Origin: Rubrivirga sp.
GTDB taxonomy: Bacteria; Bacteroidota; Rhodothermia; Rhodothermales; Rubricoccaceae
Direction: 5' to 3'
Assembly: GCA_012269805.1 (NCBI GenBank)
Contig: JAAXJP010000156.1
Coordinates: 1-6,761, forward strand
DNA: 6,761 nucleotides
In this document: positions 1 to 5,393 of the stretch, piece by piece
Layout: each line of letters opens with the position of its first letter
How positions within the stretch are numbered: the first letter of the stretch is position 1
Program-made: the position numbers and the translations under genes
Notes under the pieces: model-generated
Seen by the model: the letters and a program-made list of their open reading frames with translations, nothing else
Database searches by the model: none
Told to the model about the DNA's origin: nothing

Positions 1-1
1 C

Positions 2-688
2 CCCGCCGACCTCGCCGAGGCGGACCTCCTCGCGCTCATCGCCGAGCTCAACGCCGACCCGGCCGTCGACGGGATCCTCGTCCAGCTCCCGCTCCCGGAC
101 CACGTCGACGAGGCGGCGGTCATCCGCGCGATCGACCCCGCGAAGGACATCGACGGGTTCCACCCCGAGAACGTCGGGAAGCTGGTGCTCGGCGAGGAGA
201 CGCTGGAGCCGTGCACGCCGGCCGGCATCGTCGAGATGCTTCGGCGGACGGACGTCGAAACGTCCGGCGCCCACGCCGTGATCGTCGGGCGGAGCAACAT
301 CGTGGGCAAGCCGATGGCGTCGCTCCTACTCCGGCGCGGGCTCGACTGCACCGTCACCGTCTGCCACAGCCGGACGCGCGACCTCGCCCAGATCACGCGC
401 CAGGCCGACATCCTGGTGGCCGCCATCGGCCGGGCCGAGTTCGTGACGGCCGACATGGTCAAGGCGGGCGCGACCGTCATCGACGTCGGGATCAACCGGG
501 TCGAGGACGCCACGCGCGAGCGGGGCTACCGGCTCACGGGCGACGTCGACTTCGAGGCGGTCTCCGAGGTCGCGGGCGCCATCACGCCCGTGCCCGGCGG
601 CGTCGGCCCGATGACGATCGCGATGCTGCTGGCGAACACGCTCGAGGCCGCCCGCCGCCGCCAGGCTCGGAGCCAGCCCCCCGGCTGA
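2..688 (+). CDS. folD: Bifunctional methylenetetrahydrofolate dehydrogenase / methenyltetrahydrofolate cyclohydrolase, 5' end missing
   Basis: FolD interconverts 5,10-methylene-THF and 10-formyl-THF in the cytosol, using NADP+ and making NADPH. The reading frame is open from the left edge, giving 228 residues before the TGA. Visible signatures are [10 protein letters not shown] (about residues 23-32), [11 protein letters not shown] (49-59), the Rossmann segment GRSNIVGKP (96-104) and the C-terminal PGGVGPMT (198-205). The Gln of QLPLP and the Asp of IDGFH are 23 residues apart, as are Gln98 and Asp121 of E. coli FolD. This puts about 70 residues, including the catalytic Lys of the N-terminal substrate site, outside the window. 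The sequence is colinear to its end with no frameshift. The stop overlaps the next start (TGATG), so it is probably cotranscribed with the channel gene. The identification is secure; only the 5' end is unknown. Confidence 0.96.
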   Translation, partial: PADLAEADLLALIAELNADPAVDGILVQLPLPDHVDEAAVIRAIDPAKDIDGFHPENVGKLVLGEETLEPCTPAGIVEMLRRTDVETSGAHAVIVGRSNIVGKPMASLLLRRGLDCTVTVCHSRTRDLAQITRQADILVAAIGRAEFVTADMVKAGATVIDVGINRVEDATRERGYRLTGDVDFEAVSEVAGAITPVPGGVGPMTIAMLLANTLEAARRRQARSQPPG

Positions 689-690
689 TG
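686..690 (+). promoter_or_regulatory. Stop/start overlap TGATG coupling folD to the channel gene
   Basis: The folD TGA (686-688) shares its final A with the ATG (688-690) of the MscS gene. There is no Shine-Dalgarno at a normal distance; the nearest purine run, GGAG, is about 16 nt upstream. Re-initiation by the ribosome that has just finished folD is therefore the likely way this start is used. Confidence 0.7.
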
Positions 691-1764
691 CAGCCCGCCC
701 TCGTCGACTCGCTCGCCCGGCCCGACTCCCTCACGACGGACTCGCTCGCGGCCGACTCCGCCGCGGCGGACACCGCCGAAGCGCTCGTCGACACGACGGG
801 CGGCGTGGGCCGCCTCGGGCGCGACCTCGGCGAGGCCGCCGAGGCGGCCAGCCAGGGTCGGTTCGACGAGGCGTTCGGGCGCATCGCCGATGGGCTCCTG
901 GCGTTCGCCATCGAGAACCTGCTGCCCGCGATCCTCCTCGCGGGCCTGTTCTGGTTCGTCCTCCGTGTCGTGCTCGGCGTCCTCGACCGGGCACTCGGCC
1001 GCGCGAGCCGGGTCGACACCGGGGTCCAGCAGCTCATCCTCCGGTTCGCCCGCGTCGTGGTCCTCTCGATCGCCGGCATCGTCGTGCTCGACGAGCTGGG
1101 CGTGGCCGTGGCCCCGTTCGTGGCCGGCCTCGGCATCGCCGGCATCGCGATCGGGTTCGCGGCGCAGGACACGGTCCAGAACCTGATCGCGGGCGTGACC
1201 ATCATCCTCGACCGGCCGTTCCAGGTCGGCGACAACATCGAGCTCCACGACACCTTCGGGACGGTCGAGGAGATCACGCTCCGCACCACGCGCGTCCGGA
1301 CGCTCGACAACCAGATGGCGATCCTCCCCAACGCCAACGTCATCTCGGAGAAGATCATCAACCACTCGATGCTCCGGGCGCTCCGGATCGTGGTCCCCTT
1401 CGGGATCGCGTACAAGGAGAGCCCGCAGGCGGCGCGCGAGGCCGTGCTCGCCATCACCGAGGGCGACGAGCGGCTCCACCCGGACTACCCGCCGGCCGCC
1501 GTCGTCACCGGCCTCGGCGACTCGTCGGTCGACATGGCGCTCCGGATCCACCTCAAGGACCCGTCGCTCGAGGTCCCGGTCCAGCTCGAGTACCAGGAAA
1601 AGGTGTTCGAGGCACTCCGAGCCGCCGACATCGAGATCCCGTTCCCGCACCTCCAGCTGTTTATCGACGAGGCCAAGGCGTTCGAGGGCACGCGCCTGCT
1701 CGCCCCCCCGCGCCCCCGCCCACGGGAGGACCGAGGCAAGGACACCGGCGACGGGCCGGCGTGA
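688..1764 (+). CDS. MscS-family small-conductance mechanosensitive ion channel
   Basis: This 358-residue inner-membrane channel should open under membrane tension and release solutes on hypo-osmotic shock. The start is the ATG overlapping the folD stop; GTG at 805 is an alternative that would remove the acidic N-terminus. Residues 1-65 are hydrophilic, rich in Asp/Ser/Ala, and carry no signal peptide. Hydrophobic segments lie at about 68-97 and 116-141. The pore helix (about 142-175) has the Gly/Ala pattern GLGIAGIAIGFAAQ, followed by the family hallmark LDRPFQVGD (174-182). The beta domain contains GTVEEI (191-196) and ILPNANVIS (212-220), followed by the alpha/beta vestibule domain to about 328. 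The last 20 residues are Pro/Arg-rich and charged. It matches E. coli MscS over the pore and beta domain, with three membrane helices and no large extra domain. I am sure of the family; which MscS paralogue it is cannot be told. Confidence 0.94.
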   Translation: MQPALVDSLARPDSLTTDSLAADSAAADTAEALVDTTGGVGRLGRDLGEAAEAASQGRFDEAFGRIADGLLAFAIENLLPAILLAGLFWFVLRVVLGVLDRALGRASRVDTGVQQLILRFARVVVLSIAGIVVLDELGVAVAPFVAGLGIAGIAIGFAAQDTVQNLIAGVTIILDRPFQVGDNIELHDTFGTVEEITLRTTRVRTLDNQMAILPNANVISEKIINHSMLRALRIVVPFGIAYKESPQAAREAVLAITEGDERLHPDYPPAAVVTGLGDSSVDMALRIHLKDPSLEVPVQLEYQEKVFEALRAADIEIPFPHLQLFIDEAKAFEGTRLLAPPRPRPREDRGKDTGDGPA

Positions 1765-1800
1765 CACGGACCGCCGGCGCACGGGGTATGTAGAGGCGTG

Positions 1801-1822
1801 CGGGCCGTTTGGACGGGCCGTT
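1801..1822 (+). repeat. 9-bp direct repeat with 13-bp period upstream of the DUF481-like gene
   Basis: CGGGCCGTT occurs at 1801-1809 and again, identically, at 1814-1822. The second copy ends 25 nt before the preferred GTG start at 1848. Position and spacing would fit a site for a protein binding direct repeats on one DNA face, or overlap with the promoter. No recognised regulator motif is evident. Chance or polymerase slippage in GC-rich DNA remains possible. Confidence 0.45.
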
Positions 1823-1833
1823 CTATCCTCCGG

Positions 1834-1841
1834 CTCTCCCC
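1834..1841 (+). promoter_or_regulatory. C/T-rich leader CTCTCCCC before the DUF481-like start
   Basis: The 20 nt before GTG 1848 contain 17 pyrimidines and no Shine-Dalgarno sequence. The 8-mer CTCTCCCC ends exactly 6 nt before the start, as the same 8-mer does before zwf. This agreement also favours GTG 1848 over the alternative starts. Confidence 0.4.
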
Positions 1842-1847
1842 TGTCCC

Positions 1848-2618
1848 GTGCGCGTGCTCACCCGTCTGCTGCTCGTCCTCTGCGCCGTCGCCATCGCGTC
1901 GAGCGCCGTCGCCCAGGTCAACACCGAGCGGATGCGGAAACGGCTGGCCGACGACGCCGCAGCGCTCTCGTTCGACGCCTCGGCCGCCCTCGCCGCCGGA
2001 AACACCGACTACCTCCAGGTCGGCCTCGGCGGCCGGGCCGACCTGCGGCGCGGCCCCCACATCGCGTTCCTGATCGGCCGCTACGACCTCGCCCAGACCG
2101 ACGAGCGGGAGTTCGTCAACCAGTCGTTCGCCCACCTCCGCTACAACCGGTACCTCCTCCCTGCGCTCGTGGGCGAGGTGTTTACTCAGGTCCAGCAGAA
2201 CCGCCAGGAGCGACTGGAGACCCGACTACTCGGCGGCGCCGGCGTCCGGTTCGAGGTGGTCGACTCCGACTCCATCGGGCTCGCGATCGGGCTCACGCCG
2301 ATGGCGGAGTACGAGGTGCTCGACGAGGCGCTTGGCGGGGAGCAGGCCGTCGTCGGACGGCTGAGCGCCTATCTCGCAGGGCGGATCGCCGTGACGTCCG
2401 GCGCGACGCTCTCGACGGTGACGTACCTCCAGCCCCGGTTCGACCGGCCCGAGGACGCCCGCGTTCTGAGCCAGCTCGCGCTCGAGGTCGGCCTCACCCG
2501 CGCCGTCCGTCTCCGCGTCCGCGCCGACCTTCGCGTCGACAGCCGGCCGCCGCCGGGCGTCGAGGAGGTAGACTTCCGGATCGAGAACGGGCTCGTGGTG
2601 GTGCTCCCGGCCCTCTGA
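1848..2618 (+). CDS. DUF481-like secreted outer-membrane beta-barrel protein
   Basis: This is a predicted 256-residue exported protein of unknown function. I chose GTG at 1848 because it gives a compact signal peptide: Arg at residues 2 and 6, a hydrophobic core at about 7-20, and an Ala-Val-Ala site before Gln23. An in-frame TTG at 1809 would add 13 Pro-rich residues before the signal; GTG at 1854 is also possible. The mature part begins with a short helical stretch (25-40), then alternating polar and apolar strands. It has GNTDY (51-55), a central HLRYNRYLLP (96-105), and ETRLLGGAGVRF (124-135) followed by strands to the C-terminus. This layout, a GNT start, a Tyr/Arg-rich middle strand and a Gly-rich LLGGAGVR strand, matches DUF481 proteins. 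The chain ends PAL rather than in the usual terminal Phe/Trp of outer-membrane barrels. It is a single gene flanked by 83 and 105 nt gaps, so probably separately transcribed. Confidence 0.8.
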   Translation: MRVLTRLLLVLCAVAIASSAVAQVNTERMRKRLADDAAALSFDASAALAAGNTDYLQVGLGGRADLRRGPHIAFLIGRYDLAQTDEREFVNQSFAHLRYNRYLLPALVGEVFTQVQQNRQERLETRLLGGAGVRFEVVDSDSIGLAIGLTPMAEYEVLDEALGGEQAVVGRLSAYLAGRIAVTSGATLSTVTYLQPRFDRPEDARVLSQLALEVGLTRAVRLRVRADLRVDSRPPPGVEEVDFRIENGLVVVLPAL

Positions 2619-2664
2619 GGTCAGGAATCTCCCCGTCCGAGTCGGACCGGGACGGACGCGGCCG

Positions 2665-2684
2665 CTTTCAGGAAACACTGAAAG
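2665..2684. promoter_or_regulatory. Perfect 7-bp inverted repeat upstream of the SDR gene, candidate operator
   Basis: CTTTCAG (2665-2671) and CTGAAAG (2678-2684) are exact reverse complements around a 6-nt spacer. The site is markedly A/T-rich for this window. It lies 46 nt after the DUF481-like stop and 39 nt before the SDR ATG, where a dimeric repressor or activator would bind. No run of T follows, so it is a poor intrinsic terminator. The regulator is not in the window. Confidence 0.5.
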
Positions 2685-2712
2685 TTGAGAGCCGGTTGGC
2701 TCGGCCCCCCTT

Positions 2713-2720
2713 CCCTCCCC
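2713..2720 (+). promoter_or_regulatory. C/T-rich leader CCCTCCCC before the SDR start
   Basis: 18 of the 20 nt before ATG 2724 are pyrimidines, and the CCCTCCCC block ends 3 nt before the start. There is no Shine-Dalgarno. It resembles the leaders of the DUF481-like, GMC and zwf genes. Confidence 0.35.
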
Positions 2721-2723
2721 GCC

Positions 2724-3632
2724 ATGCCAGACCTCACGAACCGGATCGCCCTCGTCACCGGTGCCTCGACCGGCATCGGCCGCGCGATCGCCGTCGAGCT
2801 CGCCCGGCGCGGCGCGGCCGTCGCCATCAACTACCCGTTCGAGCGCGAGCGCGCCAACGCCGAGGAGACCCTCCGCCTCGCTCGGGCTGCCGTGCGCCAG
2901 CGTGCGGCCTCCGCCCCGCCGGTCCGCCGCAGCCACCGGGCCGCGATGGGGGACGGGGGGACCGGCGCGGGCGTGCCGGCCGTCGCCACCGCCTCGCCAC
3001 GCCTCGCCCTTGTCAAGGCCGACGTCTCTCGCGAGGACCAGGTCGAGGCCATGTTCGAGACGGTCCGCGACCAGTTCGGCACGGTGAGCGTGCTGGTCAA
3101 CAACGCGGGGATCCAGATCGAGGAGCCGGCCAGCCACGAGACCACCGCCGCCCACTTCGACGAAGTCCTGAGCGTCAACCTCCGCGGCGCGTTCCTGTGC
3201 GCACGCGAGGCGATCAAGGGGTTCCTCACGCTCCCGCGCCGAGCGGGCGGTTCCCGCGGGGTCATCGTCAACCTCTCGAGCGTCCACGAGCGGATCCCGC
3301 GGCCGAAGTACCTCTCCTACGCCGTCTCGAAGTTCGGGCTTCGAGGGATGACCCAGACGCTCGCGCTCGAGTACGCCGCCGAGGGCATCCGCGTCAACAG
3401 CCTCGCGCCGGGCGCTACCCGGACCCCCATCCAGAGCTGGCTCGACGACCCCGACGCCACCCAGACCGTCGTCGACCACATCCCGATGGGCCGGATCGGG
3501 GAGCCGGAAGAGATGGGCCGGCTCGCGGCGTTCCTCGCCTCCGACGACGCGGCCTACGTCACCGGCCAGACCCTCTACGCCGATGGCGGCCTCACCCTCT
3601 ACGGCGACTTCCAAGAGCCGTGGAGCGGCTGA
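2724..3632 (+). CDS. Short-chain dehydrogenase/reductase, glucose 1-dehydrogenase-like
   Basis: This 302-residue cytosolic classical SDR probably oxidises glucose or a similar aldose to the lactone with NAD(P)+. ATG 2724 is chosen because the chain then begins five residues before the first beta strand; the in-frame TTG at 2685 adds an unneeded tail. Motifs are TGASTGIG (12-19, cofactor binding), NNAG (126-129), Asn152, and the catalytic Ser186, Tyr199 and Lys203 in NLSSVHE and YAVSK. Ser-Tyr spacing is 13, as in Bacillus glucose dehydrogenase (Ser145/Tyr158/Lys162). SSVHERIP, ALEYAAEGIRVN, IPMGRIGEPEE and the tail YADGGLTLYGDFQ closely resemble that enzyme. Oddity: between strand 2 (NY at 36-37) and strand 3 (KADV at 98-101) there are about 36 residues more than in that enzyme, Arg-rich then Gly/Ala-rich (about 57-92). 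This explains a length of 302 against about 261. Family and catalytic competence are clear; the substrate is inferred. Confidence 0.9.
   Translation: MPDLTNRIALVTGASTGIGRAIAVELARRGAAVAINYPFERERANAEETLRLARAAVRQRAASAPPVRRSHRAAMGDGGTGAGVPAVATASPRLALVKADVSREDQVEAMFETVRDQFGTVSVLVNNAGIQIEEPASHETTAAHFDEVLSVNLRGAFLCAREAIKGFLTLPRRAGGSRGVIVNLSSVHERIPRPKYLSYAVSKFGLRGMTQTLALEYAAEGIRVNSLAPGATRTPIQSWLDDPDATQTVVDHIPMGRIGEPEEMGRLAAFLASDDAAYVTGQTLYADGGLTLYGDFQEPWSG
2892..2999 (+). other. In-frame low-complexity insertion within the SDR gene
   Basis: These roughly 108 bp encode SDR residues of about 57-92, absent from the usual SDR fold at this point. The segment begins Arg/Ala/Pro-rich and becomes Gly/Ala/Val-rich. 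The DNA includes an 8-bp inverted repeat, GCCGGTCC (2918-2925) and GGACCGGC (2959-2966), and a G run at 2948-2960. Boundaries are estimated by comparison with remembered glucose dehydrogenase sequences and may be off by several codons. Confidence 0.5.
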
Positions 3633-3691
3633 CCGAGCGGGGCGACCAGAACTCGTGGCGCGGGACGTCCTGCTGCCTGGCCCCGCGCGCC

Positions 3692-3711
3692 CTCCCCCAT
3701 CCCTCCTGCCC
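3692..3711 (+). promoter_or_regulatory. C/T-rich leader before the GMC gene
   Basis: 18 of the 20 nt immediately before GTG 3712 are C or T, including CTCCCCC and CCCTCC blocks, with no Shine-Dalgarno. This supports the choice of GTG 3712 over the upstream in-frame starts at 3583 and 3655. Confidence 0.35.
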
Positions 3712-5268
3712 GTGACTTACGACCTCTGCATCATCGGCGCCGGCGTCGGCGGCGGCGCGCTCGCCCACGCCCTCGCGCCGACGGGCAAGCGGATCCTCCT
3801 TCTGAACCGGCTCGGCTCGCTCCCCCGCGAGGCCGACAACTGGGACCCCAAAAAGCTTTTCTCGGAGGGCCTCTACAAGGCCGACGAGCGGTGGACCGAC
3901 GACGCCACGGGCGAGACCTTCCGCCCGGACATGTTTTACTGGCTCGGCGGCAACACGAAGGTCTACGGCTCGGCCCTCCTCCGCTTCCGGCCTGAGGACT
4001 TCGGGAACCTCCAGACCCTCGACGGCCTCTCGCCGGCTTGGCCGATCACGTACGACGACCTCGCGCCGTTCTACGACCGGGCCGAGCGCCTCTACCACGT
4101 CCACGGCACCCGCGGGGCCGACCCGTTCGAACCGCCCGCGAGCGGGCCCCTCCCCCACCCCGCGATCCCCCACGACGAGCGGATCGACCAGGTCGCGGCC
4201 GGGCTGCAAGCCCAGGGCATCCGGGCGTTCGAACTGCCGATGGGCGTGAAGTACAGCCACGAAGACCCGGGCGGCGGGGCGTTCGTGCTCCGAGAAACGT
4301 TCGATGCGATGGGTCGGGCCGCGTTCGACGGCTACCCCGACCTCCTCCACCTCAAGGCCGACGCGGAGACGGCCACCGTCACGCCCGCCCTCGACCACGA
4401 CAACGTCGACCTCGTCGTCGCCGACGTCACGCGGATCGTGACCGACGCCGCCGGGGCGACCGTCACGCACGTCGAGGCCACCGTCGACGGCGAGCCGACC
4501 ACGTTCCAGGCCGACGTCTTCGCGCTCTGCGCGGGCGCCATCAACACGGCCGCGCTCCTGCTCCGGTCCGCCTCGGGCGCTCACCCGGACGGGCTGGCGA
4601 ACGGGTCCGGCGCCGTCGGCCGCCACCTGATGCGGCACGTGACGTCGAAGTTCTACACGGTCGACAGCGGGACCCCCAACCCGACGCGGTTCCAGAAGAC
4701 GCTGGCCGTCAACGACTTCTATTTCGGCGTCCCCGGCGACCCGGAGTGGGACGGCGTCCCGCTCGGGCACGTCCACCTCATGGGGAAGCACGCGGGGTGG
4801 CAGATTCTCCAGGACCTCGGCGTGGGAGCGATGTCGCCCGAGGAGGCGGACGTCCTCGCCGCCCACTCCGTCGACTGGTGGGTGCAGAGCGAGGACCTCC
4901 CGCTGCCCGACAACCGGGTCACGGTCGGGTCCGAGGGGGAGCTCCGCGTGCGCTACACCGAGACGAACCGCCTGGCGCAGGAGCATCTGATGGACCGCCT
5001 GGAGGCCGCGCTCCGCGAGATCGGCTTCGACCGTTTTCTCCGGGTCCCGATGCCGCTGGAGGTCATGAACCACCAGTGCGGGACGTGCCGGATGGGGACG
5101 GACCCCGCAGCGAGCGTGGTCGACCCGTCAGGCCGGGCCCATGAGGTGAGCAACCTCTACCTCGCCGACGCGAGCGTCTTCCCGTCGTCGGCCGCGACGA
5201 ACCCGACGCTCACGATCGCCGCGAACGCGCTGCGCGTGGCTGGCCACCTGTCGGACCAGGTGTTGTAG
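3712..5268 (+). CDS. GMC-family FAD-dependent oxidoreductase
   Basis: This 518-residue flavoprotein probably oxidises a sugar, polyol or other alcohol with bound FAD. The GTG start puts the first FAD strand at residue 3; a start at 3583 would overlap the SDR 3' end and add 43 Pro/Arg-rich residues. The dinucleotide motif GAGVGGG is at 9-15. GGNTKVYGSALLR (79-91) is the first GMC signature region, CAGAINTAALLLRS (273-286) the second. NHQCGTCRMG (453-462) and NPTLTIAANALR (497-508) carry the likely catalytic His454 and Asn497. There is no signal peptide or Tat motif and no haem-binding CxxCH, so a cytosolic enzyme is most likely. I see no gene for a cytochrome or small subunit as in gluconate or fructose dehydrogenase complexes. 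Residues 191-210 align with a Cys-rich stretch of related proteins but contain no Cys. It follows the SDR by 79 nt, so shared transcription and a linked pathway are plausible. Substrate unknown. Confidence 0.9.
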   Translation: MTYDLCIIGAGVGGGALAHALAPTGKRILLLNRLGSLPREADNWDPKKLFSEGLYKADERWTDDATGETFRPDMFYWLGGNTKVYGSALLRFRPEDFGNLQTLDGLSPAWPITYDDLAPFYDRAERLYHVHGTRGADPFEPPASGPLPHPAIPHDERIDQVAAGLQAQGIRAFELPMGVKYSHEDPGGGAFVLRETFDAMGRAAFDGYPDLLHLKADAETATVTPALDHDNVDLVVADVTRIVTDAAGATVTHVEATVDGEPTTFQADVFALCAGAINTAALLLRSASGAHPDGLANGSGAVGRHLMRHVTSKFYTVDSGTPNPTRFQKTLAVNDFYFGVPGDPEWDGVPLGHVHLMGKHAGWQILQDLGVGAMSPEEADVLAAHSVDWWVQSEDLPLPDNRVTVGSEGELRVRYTETNRLAQEHLMDRLEAALREIGFDRFLRVPMPLEVMNHQCGTCRMGTDPAASVVDPSGRAHEVSNLYLADASVFPSSAATNPTLTIAANALRVAGHLSDQVL

Positions 5269-5287
5269 CCGCGACGCGCCGGCCGCT

Positions 5288-5313
5288 CCGCCTCGAGACA
5301 CCGGCCGAGGCGG
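5288..5313. terminator. GC hairpin after the GMC gene, possible terminator
   Basis: CCGCCTCG (5288-5295) and CGAGGCGG (5306-5313) form a perfect 8-bp stem with a 10-nt loop, starting 20 nt after the GMC stop. No T-tract follows, so intrinsic termination is unproven; a role in 3'-end stability or pausing is equally possible. Confidence 0.4.
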
Positions 5314-5318
5314 GCGGG

Positions 5319-5337
5319 CCCGGGCACGTGGTCCGGG
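5319..5337. terminator. Second GC hairpin between the GMC gene and zwf
   Basis: CCCGGGC (5319-5325) pairs with GTCCGGG (5331-5337), seven pairs including one G-T, around a 5-nt ACGTG loop. It lies 5 nt after the first hairpin and 56 nt before zwf. It could reinforce termination or sit in the zwf leader. There is no T-tract. Confidence 0.3.
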
Positions 5338-5379
5338 AGGCGGCGAACCCGCGACAGGGGTCGGACATTCATGCCGCCC

Positions 5380-5387
5380 CTCTCCCC
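5380..5387 (+). promoter_or_regulatory. C/T-rich leader CTCTCCCC before zwf
   Basis: The 8-mer CTCTCCCC ends 6 nt before ATG 5394, the same sequence and spacing as before the DUF481-like gene. 16 of the 20 nt before the start are pyrimidines, and no Shine-Dalgarno is present. Confidence 0.4.
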
Positions 5388-5393
5388 GACCCG

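Noticed and set aside
1761..1792. Promoter-like GTGACA (1761-1766) and TATGTA (1787-1792) upstream of the DUF481-like gene
   Set aside because: The spacing is 20 bp, the -10 match is only three of six, and the first element overlaps the channel stop codon. It also does not fit the Bacteroidota TAnnTTTG type.
1778..1802. 6-bp inverted repeat CGCACG/CGTGCG after the MscS gene
   Set aside because: Short arms, a 13-nt loop and no T-tract; expected by chance at this base composition.
3658..3688. 7-bp inverted repeat GCGCGGG/CCCGCGC with a 17-nt loop between the SDR and GMC genes
   Set aside because: The large loop, the lack of a T-tract and all-GC arms make chance likely. It is too weak to call a terminator.
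3583..3711. N-terminal extension of the GMC protein from ATG 3583 or GTG 3655
   Set aside because: The extension overlaps the SDR 3' end or is Pro/Arg-rich without signal-peptide character, and the FAD-binding strand starts naturally just after GTG 3712.
3592..5073. Very long antisense reading frame (493 codons) opposite the GMC gene, with similar ones at 2226-3614, 526-1782 and 5157-6356
   Set aside because: They are shadows of C/G-ending codons, which rarely give stops on the complementary strand. The products are Arg/Glu/Asp/Val-rich with no recognisable motifs, while the + strand frames hold complete conserved families.
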